Shown here: positions 1 through 6,151 of the stretch, piece by piece | Position numbering within the stretch: the first letter of the stretch is position 1 | How the letters are laid out: each line of letters starts with the position of its first letter | Source: an uncultured Bacteroidales bacterium | GTDB lineage: Bacteria; Bacteroidota; Bacteroidia; Bacteroidales; F082 | Assembly (NCBI GenBank): GCA_937877465.1 | Contig: CALFIT010000221.1 | Span: 1 to 7,408, forward strand | Length of the DNA: 7,408 nt | Direction of reading: 5' to 3' | Notes under the pieces: generated by a model | Databases searched by the model: none | What the model saw: only the letters and a program-made list of their open reading frames with translations | What the model was told of the DNA's origin: nothing | Position numbers and translations under genes: made by a program

Positions 1-1
1 C

Positions 2-268
2 CTCACCGGCGCCTTCTTCGGCAACTGCCTGAAAGCCCAGAAGATAGCCAACGACAAGCTGCGCCATGCTGCGGGCAACTACTACGTGAACGACAAGCCC
101 ACGGGAGCTGTGGTCGGTATGCAGCCATTCGGCGGTGCCCGTGCCAGCGGCACCAATGATAAGGCCGGCGGCCTGTGGAACCTCATCCGCTGGACCAGCC
201 CCCGCGCCATCAAGAACACCTTCGTTCCCGCTGCCGCCTACGGATATCCCTTCTTGGCACAAGATTAA
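2..268 (+). CDS. pruA: 1-pyrroline-5-carboxylate dehydrogenase, C-terminal part (5' end outside window)
   Basis: Only the last 88 codons are present; the frame is open from base 2 and ends at TAA 266-268. The enzyme oxidises glutamate-5-semialdehyde (from proline or ornithine) to glutamate with NAD+ in the cytoplasm. The visible part matches the C-terminal end of the aldehyde dehydrogenase fold of the ALDH4/P5CDH group: 'LTGAFFGN', then 'AAGNYYVNDKPTGAVVG' and the hallmark 'QPFGGARASGTNDKAGG', followed by 'IRWTSPRAIKNTF'. The PFGG(A)R(A)SGTNDK block is highly conserved and distinguishes this group from other ALDHs. The catalytic Cys and Glu lie upstream of the window, so activity cannot be judged here. 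The gene is closed off by a strong terminator about 50 bases downstream, so it is probably the last gene of its transcript. Identification rests on motif recall, not on a search. Confidence 0.93.
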   Translation, partial: LTGAFFGNCLKAQKIANDKLRHAAGNYYVNDKPTGAVVGMQPFGGARASGTNDKAGGLWNLIRWTSPRAIKNTFVPAAAYGYPFLAQD

Positions 269-303
269 TCTCAATTGGTAGAGAGTAGCACGTACGTCTC
301 TAC
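269..303 (+). other. tRNA D-arm-like remnant / small hairpin
   Basis: Directly after the pruA stop codon, bases 270-283 read CTCAATTGGTAGAG, which is a canonical tRNA D-arm: TCTC (269-272), loop AATTGGTA, GAGA (281-284). The next bases could form only a partial anticodon stem (GTAG 285-288 with CTAC 300-303). There is no acceptor stem before it and no GTTCRANNC T-arm after it, so this is not an intact tRNA gene. An alternative fold is a 7-bp hairpin, GTAGAGA (278-284) with TCTCTAC (297-303), whose 12-base loop contains CGTACG. It may be a tRNA fragment left by recombination, a structured 3' UTR element, or chance. Confidence 0.3.
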
Positions 304-315
304 AGCGACAAATCC

Positions 316-351
316 AAAAAATCCGCCGAAAACCTTTGGCGGATTTTTTTT
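316..351 (+). terminator. Rho-independent terminator of pruA
   Basis: A near-perfect inverted repeat is followed by a T-run. The arm AAAAAATCCGCC (316-327) pairs with GGCGGATTTTTT (338-349). The stem can extend inward by G-T, A-T and A-T pairs to a 4-base AACC loop (331-334), about 15 bp in total. The GC core CCGCC/GGCGG followed by T343-351 is a typical intrinsic terminator. The matching A-tract on the 5' side means the structure could also stop transcription coming from the other strand. Confidence 0.9.
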
Positions 352-366
352 GTTTTATTATCTTTG
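335..366 (+). promoter_or_regulatory. Bacteroidota-type promoter for the C25 protease gene
   Basis: TTTG at 335-338 is followed after exactly 20 bases by TATCTTTG at 359-366. This matches the known Bacteroidota sigma factor consensus (-33 TTTG, about 19-21 bases, -7 TAnnTTTG). Transcription would start near 370-374, giving a leader of about 20 bases before ATG 392. The leader has no Shine-Dalgarno sequence, which is normal in this phylum. The -33 box lies within the terminator stem of the preceding gene. Confidence 0.75.
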
Positions 367-391
367 CCGTTTCAAACCAACTATTTTCCAC

Positions 392-3300
392 ATGAAGAGC
401 CTCTTCCCATTGCTCATCGCCATCATCGGCATCACGAACCTGACCGCACAAAACCACTATGCCTTCCACGCCGACGCGCCACAAGGCTTCAGCATCGAGC
501 GAAGCACGCCGGAGGGCCTTTCGCTGCATTACGGCATCCATGAAATCGGCATTGCCGACATCGACAACGGCGAAGCCCAAGGCCACGAGATCGTCCTGAA
601 CGGATGCTTCGCGCCCAATGCCGAAGGTCGGCCCAACCTGCCCTTCGCGAACCGTTACATCGCCGTGCCACAAGGGGCGCAAGTCAGCGTGGAGGTGAAG
701 GAAAAGGCCTCGAAGACGCTCGGCGACATCACTTTGCTGCCTGCCGCACCCTTGCAGATGAACGGCGACGACCGCCGTCCGCCGCTGCGCTGGGACATGG
801 ACATCTTCGGGAAAGACGCCGACTTCCCTTCGGAAAACGTCGTCGTCGCACAAACCACACAGATTCGCAACCTCGACGTGGTGCTTCTCAGCGTGACGCC
901 TTTTCGCTACAACCCCGTCAGGAAGACATTGGAGGTGATTTACGACATCGACATTGAGGTGCGTTTCGAGGGCGGCAACGGACAGTTTGGTGACCCGCGT
1001 TACCGCAATCCGGCGTGGGACAACCTCTTGCGCGACTTAGTCGTCAACGGCGACATGCTGCCCGAGGCGCATTACTACGACTTCCTCAACGAAGCCCTCC
1101 ACAACCGTGAGGAAGGCTGCGAATACCTCATCATCGCGCCCGACGACCCTGCCATTTTGGCTTGGGCCGACACCTTGAAACAATTCCGCCTTCGCCAAGG
1201 CATTCCGACCAAAATAGTCACCACCACCGAATGCGGCAGCAACGACACCGAAGACGTTCGCAACTACATACTTAACGCTTACTACTCTTGGGCTATCCCG
1301 CCTGCCGCTGTGCTGTTGTTTGGCGAGAACCACAAAGGAGCCCCCGAGTTCGGCATCAAGCCTTTCAACTTCATCAGCCCACCAAGCTACGGCCATGCTT
1401 ACACCTACCCTTCCGACAACCCCTTTGCCGACATGAACGGCGACAGCATCCCCGACTTGGCCGTCAGCCGCATAGTGGCCAAATATCCTTCCGAATACCA
1501 ACAACAAGTCGAGAAGCTAATCCAATACGAGCTCAATCCTCCCACCGACCCTCACTACTATGACCATCCCGTCATCACCTCGGGTTACGAAGAAGACAAA
1601 TGGTTCCTGATTACATCCCAAATCATCAACAGCTATTTCTGCGACAAGCTGGAACGACACCCAACCAACAATTACATGGTCTTCGACCAAGGGAATCCCT
1701 TCTCCGACCCACCCGACTCCCTCTGGTCGACGGGAGAGAACACACAAGCGGTCTTGGATTATTTCGGCCCCAATGGACTGCAATACATCCCTTCATCGGT
1801 CGGGAATCTCGACCATTGGGGTAGCATGACTGATCCCCAAGCCCTCATCGATGCCATGAGTGAAGGCGGTTTCCTCACCCTTTACAGAGACCATTCCAGC
1901 GAAGATTCCTGGGCCTGTCCGATGTTTGACGCACAAGACATTGCACAAATACATGCCGATTGGCCAACGTTCATCTTCTCCATCGGATGCCTGACCAACA
2001 ATTATTGGGACAATTGGACCACCTGCCTCTCCGAGACGTTCCTTAAGGCCGAGCCCGGAGCCATCGGGGTCATCGGTGCGGCCAGCGTCACCTATTCCCA
2101 CTTCAACGACATCATCACTTGGGGCATGTTGGACTATCTCTGGCCCGATTTCATGCCTACCTTGGGCAGCCAGACCGTCACCGACTTTGCCTATCCCGCC
2201 TACGCCCTCGTCGCCGGAAAACTGTTCCTTAGCCAGCAGTCGTTCAGGCCCTACGCTTCGTGGCCCACCGAGACCGAGAAGACGCTGAACCTGTTCAACT
2301 TCTTGGGCGAGACCTACCTCAACCTCTTTACCGAAGTGCCACAGCCTTTGAATGTTGCAGCCGCTGCCTACCATAGCGAAAACCTACCCGAATACACGAT
2401 TACGGCAGAGGAAGGCACACTCGTATGCATCGCACGAGGCGAAGAAATCCTTCACCTCGTCCTTGCCACAGGGCAGGCCCAGACCTTTGCCCTACCTACG
2501 ATGGCAGCCGGCGAGCAATTCGACGTAACCGTGACCCATCCAGGACGCATCCGCTTCCATCGCAACGTGACCGTCATTCCCGCCACGGGGCCATATATGA
2601 TTATGGAGGGCTATCTGCTGCGCGACGACAACGCAAACGACACCCTTGAGTTCGGGGAAGCCGCCAACATCGACCTCATGCTGTTTAACGCGGGTTTCGA
2701 CATGGCCGAAAACACCAGCATCAACTTGGTTTGCGAGTCGCCATATGTGGAAATCCTGAACGGAACCGCCACCTGCCCCATGCTGGAGGCTGATAGCCGC
2801 GTCACGCTTCAAAACGCATTCAGCTTCAAACTACGTCACGACATCCCCGACCAAACCGCCATCGACTTCAAGCTCATCCTCGACAACGGCACTGTAATCC
2901 AAGAAATCGACTTCCAGCGCATCGCCTCCGCACCCATTCTTGGCATCCTGTCGGCATTCACCCTGACAACCGACGAGCAGCGCACCACCCATATCCCTTA
3001 CGAAGGCACAACTGAAATCACATTCACCATCTACAACTACGGCCAAACCGACAGCGGCCCGTTCATCGCCGATTTCGAGGTCATGGCTCCCTTCATCACG
3101 GTGCAAACGCCCCGCATCGTCGTCGACAACCTGCCGACTGGCAGCACGCGAACTTTGACTTTTGCCATCGAAACCCTGCCCAACGACATCGGCGGCGCAT
3201 GGCTCCAAGCCAAGCTCAGCCTCAGCATGGAGGCACTCGAAGTCGTGTTTGAGCCTTCGTTGCAATACGGCGGTATCTTCGAGAACTTCGAAAGCGACAC

Positions 3301-4489
3301 GCTCAACCCCTTCTTCTCTTGGGAAAACTCCGCAAACTACCCTTGGTATTACAGCGACACCGACGCCGGCGAAGGCCGCCGTTGCATGGAGACCACACCG
3401 CCAAAAAACAGGGCCACCAGGCTGTTGCTCAGCACCGAGGGCTACATCCCCGAAGGAAAAATGTCGTTCCTTGTCAAGACCGGCCAATACGGCACCAACA
3501 GCCTTGAAACGATGACCCTGAAGGAAAAGACCGCATCAGGCACGAAAACCCAGACTTTCTCAAGCGCGGACTGGAGGTATTGGGAGGCCACGGTCTTTCC
3601 CGAATGCGAAACCCTCGACTTTGAGATGGTCATGAATGGCGAGGAAGAGTTTGGCATCCGACTCGACGACCTCTGTTTCCCGCCGCCGCACACTCCGATG
3701 GCTTACGCCGGCGACGACCTGCTTTGGTGCAAGGACACGCCCGTCGAACTCAGCCATGCCTATGCCTACGACTGCGACACCCTCTTTTGGGCCACCGACG
3801 GCGACGGTCATTTCGAGAACGACACCGTTGCCAAAACAGTATATTATCCTGGCGCACAAGACTTTGCCAACAACAAAGTCACGCTAAAGCTCAACGCCGT
3901 GGGCGGCAACGGCACGTCGACAAGCATGACTACGATCACCTTGTTGGACGAAATCGTGTTGGAAGGCGACATCATCGGCGACAGCGTAGTCAGCAAGTTC
4001 GCGACACCCGTCAGCCACTACTCCATCGAAGGCCAAACGGGGGTACGTTACCTTTGGCACATGGAACCCGCCTCAGAAGGCCACGTCTTCAGCCGTGGAA
4101 ACGAAATCGACATCCTTTGGAACCTGCACGCGAACGATGCCGAAGCTGTACTTTCGGTGACTGCCGACAACGGCTGCGATGCCGAGCCTATCAGCAAGAG
4201 CATCCACATCCTTGGCACTTGGCTTCCCGAAGTGGTGGCACCCGCTTTCAGCCTCTTCCCCAACCCCACCGACGGCAAGGTCAACTTGGTGTTTGACGAA
4301 ACGCTGCAAGGCAAGGCCACCGTCGAGGTCTACAACCTGTTGGGCGAGCGCATGATGACGCGAGCCATAGGCCATCCCGCAAAAGGCGAGAGTCTTGCCT
4401 TGGATTTGGGCGGATTGGCTTCGGGGCTGTATATCATCAAGTTGAACTCCGAAAATGGCAGTTGCAGCAAGAAAGTGAGCGTTAGATGA
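392..4489 (+). CDS. Secreted gingipain-like C25 cysteine peptidase with T9SS C-terminal sorting domain
   Basis: This 1365-residue protein begins at ATG 392, which opens a clear signal peptide (MKSLFPLLIAIIGITNLTAQ, cleavage about residue 19-20). The frame is open further upstream (TTG at 275), but that region holds the terminator and promoter. Approximate domains: gingipain-type propeptide 20-235 (with 'GRPNLPFANRYIAVPQG'); C25 catalytic region from 243 ('CEYLIIAPDD') through 'DMNGDSIPDLAVSRI' (to about 361) to 'FLGETYLNL' near 637-645; Ig-like domain to about 735; two CARDB-like beta modules about 740-840 and 842-958, the first opening with an Asp-rich 'DDNANDTLEFGE'; a jelly-roll/cleaved-adhesin-like module about 960-1100 ('ENFESDTLNPFFSWEN'); two PKD-like modules about 1104-1186 and 1187-1275; and the T9SS sorting domain 1287-1365 ('SLFPNPTDGKVNLVF', 'VEVYNLLGER', 'GLASGLYIIKL'). 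The predicted dyad is His501 and Cys533 ('FSIGC'), 32 residues apart, close to the 33 of gingipain RgpB. His501 is followed by Ser rather than the usual Gly. It is probably exported by Sec, carried over the outer membrane by T9SS, and surface-bound or released. Substrate is unknown. Confidence 0.9.
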   Translation: MKSLFPLLIAIIGITNLTAQNHYAFHADAPQGFSIERSTPEGLSLHYGIHEIGIADIDNGEAQGHEIVLNGCFAPNAEGRPNLPFANRYIAVPQGAQVSVEVKEKASKTLGDITLLPAAPLQMNGDDRRPPLRWDMDIFGKDADFPSENVVVAQTTQIRNLDVVLLSVTPFRYNPVRKTLEVIYDIDIEVRFEGGNGQFGDPRYRNPAWDNLLRDLVVNGDMLPEAHYYDFLNEALHNREEGCEYLIIAPDDPAILAWADTLKQFRLRQGIPTKIVTTTECGSNDTEDVRNYILNAYYSWAIPPAAVLLFGENHKGAPEFGIKPFNFISPPSYGHAYTYPSDNPFADMNGDSIPDLAVSRIVAKYPSEYQQQVEKLIQYELNPPTDPHYYDHPVITSGYEEDKWFLITSQIINSYFCDKLERHPTNNYMVFDQGNPFSDPPDSLWSTGENTQAVLDYFGPNGLQYIPSSVGNLDHWGSMTDPQALIDAMSEGGFLTLYRDHSSEDSWACPMFDAQDIAQIHADWPTFIFSIGCLTNNYWDNWTTCLSETFLKAEPGAIGVIGAASVTYSHFNDIITWGMLDYLWPDFMPTLGSQTVTDFAYPAYALVAGKLFLSQQSFRPYASWPTETEKTLNLFNFLGETYLNLFTEVPQPLNVAAAAYHSENLPEYTITAEEGTLVCIARGEEILHLVLATGQAQTFALPTMAAGEQFDVTVTHPGRIRFHRNVTVIPATGPYMIMEGYLLRDDNANDTLEFGEAANIDLMLFNAGFDMAENTSINLVCESPYVEILNGTATCPMLEADSRVTLQNAFSFKLRHDIPDQTAIDFKLILDNGTVIQEIDFQRIASAPILGILSAFTLTTDEQRTTHIPYEGTTEITFTIYNYGQTDSGPFIADFEVMAPFITVQTPRIVVDNLPTGSTRTLTFAIETLPNDIGGAWLQAKLSLSMEALEVVFEPSLQYGGIFENFESDTLNPFFSWENSANYPWYYSDTDAGEGRRCMETTPPKNRATRLLLSTEGYIPEGKMSFLVKTGQYGTNSLETMTLKEKTASGTKTQTFSSADWRYWEATVFPECETLDFEMVMNGEEEFGIRLDDLCFPPPHTPMAYAGDDLLWCKDTPVELSHAYAYDCDTLFWATDGDGHFENDTVAKTVYYPGAQDFANNKVTLKLNAVGGNGTSTSMTTITLLDEIVLEGDIIGDSVVSKFATPVSHYSIEGQTGVRYLWHMEPASEGHVFSRGNEIDILWNLHANDAEAVLSVTADNGCDAEPISKSIHILGTWLPEVVAPAFSLFPNPTDGKVNLVFDETLQGKATVEVYNLLGERMMTRAIGHPAKGESLALDLGGLASGLYIIKLNSENGSCSKKVSVR

Positions 4490-4510
4490 CGAAGAAACGG
4501 AAGTATTTCC

Positions 4511-4518
4511 TATTTTTG
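4511..4518 (+). promoter_or_regulatory. Bacteroidota -7 box upstream of the aldolase gene
   Basis: TATTTTTG is a perfect match to the TAnnTTTG -7 element and lies 44 bases before the aldolase start codon. No TTTG is found at the expected -33 position (about 4487-4490 reads ATGAC, next to the protease stop codon), so the promoter is incomplete by consensus or uses an upstream element that I cannot recognise. Transcription would begin around 4523-4526. Position and the lack of a terminator between the two genes also allow some read-through from the protease gene. Confidence 0.55.
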
Positions 4519-4562
4519 CAACAATTCAACAATTTAAACAATCAACAATTAAACAACATAAC
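4519..4562 (+). repeat. G-free aldolase leader with CAACAATT repeats
   Basis: Between the -7 box and ATG 4563 there is no guanine on the + strand. CAACAATT occurs at 4519-4526, 4527-4534 (perfect tandem) and 4543-4550, with related AAACAAT and AAACAAC words between and after them. The transcript leader should be nearly unstructured and has no Shine-Dalgarno sequence. This fits the A-rich leaders that drive translation of highly expressed genes in Bacteroidota. Confidence 0.6.
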
Positions 4563-5570
4563 ATGGTAAGCTACAAGGAATTAGGGCTTGTGAACACCCG
4601 TAAAATGTTCGCCAAGGCGGTCGATGGCGGCTATGCCATCCCGGCCTTCAACTTCAACAACATGGAACAGATGCAGGCCATCATCATGGCGGCGGTCGAG
4701 ACCAAGTCGCCCGTAATCCTGCAAGTGTCGAAAGGCGCACGCAACTACGCCAACCAGACCTTGCTGCGCTACATGGCCCAAGGCGCGGTGGAATACGCCA
4801 AGGAACTCGGCTGCGCCCATCCCGAAATCGTGCTCCACTTGGACCACGGCGACTCGTTTGAGCTGTGCAAGTCGTGCATCGACATGGGCTTCTCGTCGGT
4901 GATGATCGACGGCTCGGCCCTGCCCTACGACGAGAACGTGGCTCTCACCCGCAAGGTGGTCGACTACGCGCATCAATACGACGTGACCGTGGAAGGCGAA
5001 CTCGGCGTGTTGGCCGGCGTGGAAGACGAAGTGGCCGCCGAAGAGAGCCATTACACCAAGCCTGAGGAAGTCATCGACTTCGTGACCAAGACCGGAGTGG
5101 ACTCGTTGGCCATCTCGATCGGCACCTCACACGGTGCCTACAAGTTCACGCCCGAGCAGTGTACCGTCGACCCTGAGACGGGTCGCTTAGTGCCGCCTCC
5201 GTTGGCTTTCGACGTGCTCGAAGCCATCGAGAAGAAGCTGCCCGGCTTCCCCATCGTGCTGCACGGATCGTCGTCGGTGCCGCAAGACGAGGTGGACACC
5301 ATTAATAAATACGGTGGTTCGCTGAAGGCGGCAGTCGGCATCCCTGAGGAGCAGCTGCGCAAGGCCGCCAAGAGCGCGGTCTGCAAGATCAACATCGACA
5401 GCGACAGCCGCTTAGCCATGACCGCCGCCGTCCGCAAGGCCTTCGCCGAGAAGCCCGCCGAGTTCGACCCGCGCAAGTACCTCGGTCCCGCCCGCGACAA
5501 CATGAAGAAGCTCTACATCCACAAGATCGTGAACGTTTTGGGGTCTAACGACAAGCTGGAAGAGGCTTGA
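4563..5570 (+). CDS. fba: Class II fructose-1,6-bisphosphate aldolase
   Basis: The 335-residue cytoplasmic enzyme cleaves fructose-1,6-bisphosphate to glyceraldehyde-3-phosphate and dihydroxyacetone phosphate in glycolysis, and runs in reverse in gluconeogenesis. It is a zinc-dependent TIM-barrel protein. Visible motifs in order: 'YAIPAFNFNNMEQ' (24-36), the catalytic/zinc block 'LHLDHGDS' with catalytic Asp94 and zinc ligand His95, 'VTVEGELGVLAGVEDE' (141-156) on the active-site loop side, 'ISIGTSHGAYK' with predicted zinc ligand His190, 'IVLHGSSSVP' with predicted zinc ligand His234, and the phosphate-binding 'KINIDSDSR' (275-283). Length and N-terminus ('MVSYKELGLVNTRKMF') agree with Bacteroides-type aldolases, so the ATG at 4563 is well supported and the gene is intact. 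It has its own likely promoter and a G-free leader, and no terminator is evident after it except possibly the imperfect inverted repeat downstream. Tagatose-bisphosphate aldolases share the fold, but the glycolytic role is more likely. Confidence 0.95.
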   Translation: MVSYKELGLVNTRKMFAKAVDGGYAIPAFNFNNMEQMQAIIMAAVETKSPVILQVSKGARNYANQTLLRYMAQGAVEYAKELGCAHPEIVLHLDHGDSFELCKSCIDMGFSSVMIDGSALPYDENVALTRKVVDYAHQYDVTVEGELGVLAGVEDEVAAEESHYTKPEEVIDFVTKTGVDSLAISIGTSHGAYKFTPEQCTVDPETGRLVPPPLAFDVLEAIEKKLPGFPIVLHGSSSVPQDEVDTINKYGGSLKAAVGIPEEQLRKAAKSAVCKINIDSDSRLAMTAAVRKAFAEKPAEFDPRKYLGPARDNMKKLYIHKIVNVLGSNDKLEEA

Positions 5571-5590
5571 TCTTCCTCTGCTGATGAATT

Positions 5591-5656
5591 GTTTTTTCTA
5601 CGGAGCTTTGGAGAAAGGGACAATAAAGCCCATTCCTCCTTTGCTCTGTAGATTTA
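5591..5656. repeat. Imperfect inverted repeat upstream of the GxxExxY gene
   Basis: CTACGGAGC (5598-5606) pairs with GCTCTGTAG (5643-5651), 9 bp with one G-U pair. Inside, GGAG (5610-5613) can pair with CTCC (5636-5639) and GGG (5617-5619) with CCC (5629-5631), giving a long, interrupted stem-loop. The left arm read on the minus strand, together with its flanking T-run, is CTCCGTAGAAAAAAC, the same motif as found before purB. No T-run follows the right arm, so it is not a standard terminator for the aldolase gene. It may instead be a repeat end or an RNA structure. The rest of 5571-5674 shows no promoter match. Confidence 0.6.
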
Positions 5657-5674
5657 ACCATAGAAAACAGGAAC

Positions 5675-6058
5675 ATGATACCAAGAGACTACACCTACGA
5701 ATTGCTGCATTGCGCTTATGAAGTTTATAACGAGTTAGGCCCAGGCTTATTGGAAAGCATCTACGAGGAGGCTCTTTATAGAGAACTCTCTAACAATGGT
5801 TTTGAAGTCAAGCGTCAGGTATCTGTTCCTGTATATTACAAAGGCGAGAAAATCCGAGACGATTTACGCCTTGACCTCATCGTTGACGATTTGGTCATCA
5901 TCGAGCTAAAATCAGTAACAGAATACAAGAAACTATTTGAAAAGCAATTATATACATATCTTAGGCTTACAGATTGTAAATTAGGTTATGTCATCAATTT
6001 CAATGTCGAAAACCTTAAAGAAGGCATCCATACTGTTGTCAACCACAAGATAGAATAA
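5675..6058 (+). CDS. GxxExxY family protein with PD-(D/E)xK nuclease-like core
   Basis: The 127-residue protein carries the name-giving motif G24-L-L-E27-S-I-Y30 inside 'LGPGLLESIYEEAL', preceded by a helix with 'ELLHCAYEVYNE'. The following beta-rich core holds 'LRLDLIVDDLVIIELKS' with Asp67, Glu77 and Lys79 in a D...ExK arrangement, then 'QLYTYLRL' (Gln91, Tyr95) and 'KLGYVINFNVENLKEGI'. This is the PD-(D/E)xK pattern assigned to the family; whether these proteins cut nucleic acid is not established. The protein appears full length and has no signal peptide. By my base count GC is 144/384 (37.5%), while sampled lines of both neighbouring genes are about 62%, so it was probably acquired. Both flanks carry a shared CCRYAGAAAA motif. 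An AGGAA at 5669-5673 is too close to the ATG to be a good ribosome binding site. The physiological role is unknown. Confidence 0.9.
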   Translation: MIPRDYTYELLHCAYEVYNELGPGLLESIYEEALYRELSNNGFEVKRQVSVPVYYKGEKIRDDLRLDLIVDDLVIIELKSVTEYKKLFEKQLYTYLRLTDCKLGYVINFNVENLKEGIHTVVNHKIE

Positions 6059-6104
6059 CCACACATTGTACATTATACCAACCCCAACCTCCTATACTCC
6101 CTTA

Positions 6105-6151
6105 CTCCGTAGAAAATACACTATCCATAGAAAAACACAATCCGCAGAAAC
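6105..6151 (+). repeat. Three tandem degenerate CCRYAGAAA motifs before purB
   Basis: CTCCGTAGAAAATACA (6105-6120), ATCCATAGAAAAACA (6123-6137) and AATCCGCAGAAACA (6139-6152) form a degenerate direct repeat. The CCRYAG cores start at 6107, 6125 and 6142, a period of 18 and 17 bases. The last copy runs into the purB start codon. A further copy, CCATAGAAAACA (5658-5669), precedes the GxxExxY gene and a reverse-oriented copy lies at 5591-5605. The 93-base spacer 6059-6151 contains no TTTG, so I see no Bacteroidota promoter for purB in it. The repeats may be mobile-cassette ends, a binding site array, or a leader element. Confidence 0.6.

Noticed and set aside
269..330. Intact tRNA gene
   Set aside because: No acceptor stem, no T-arm consensus and an anticodon loop lacking the required U33; only the D-arm fits.
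275..391. N-terminal extension of the C25 protease from a TTG at 275
   Set aside because: The extra 39 codons would cover the terminator and promoter and would bury a clean signal peptide that starts at ATG 392.
2831..3487. Minus-strand open frame (218 codons) within the protease gene
   Set aside because: Low-complexity Val/Gly/Asp-rich translation typical of a shadow frame; the + strand has coherent beta-sandwich protein sequence.
3724..4296. Plus-strand alternate frame (190 codons) within the protease gene
   Set aside because: Arg/His/Gln/Pro-rich translation typical of a frame-shifted reading of GC-rich codons; it overlaps the PKD-like modules and T9SS domain.
4500..4511. Short hairpin (GGAA/TTCC) as a terminator of the protease gene
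   Set aside because: Only a 4-bp stem without GC-rich core; the following T-run is part of the -7 promoter element.
6105..6151. CRISPR array
   Set aside because: Units of 17-18 bases, degenerate, only three copies and no spacers; no cas genes in the window.
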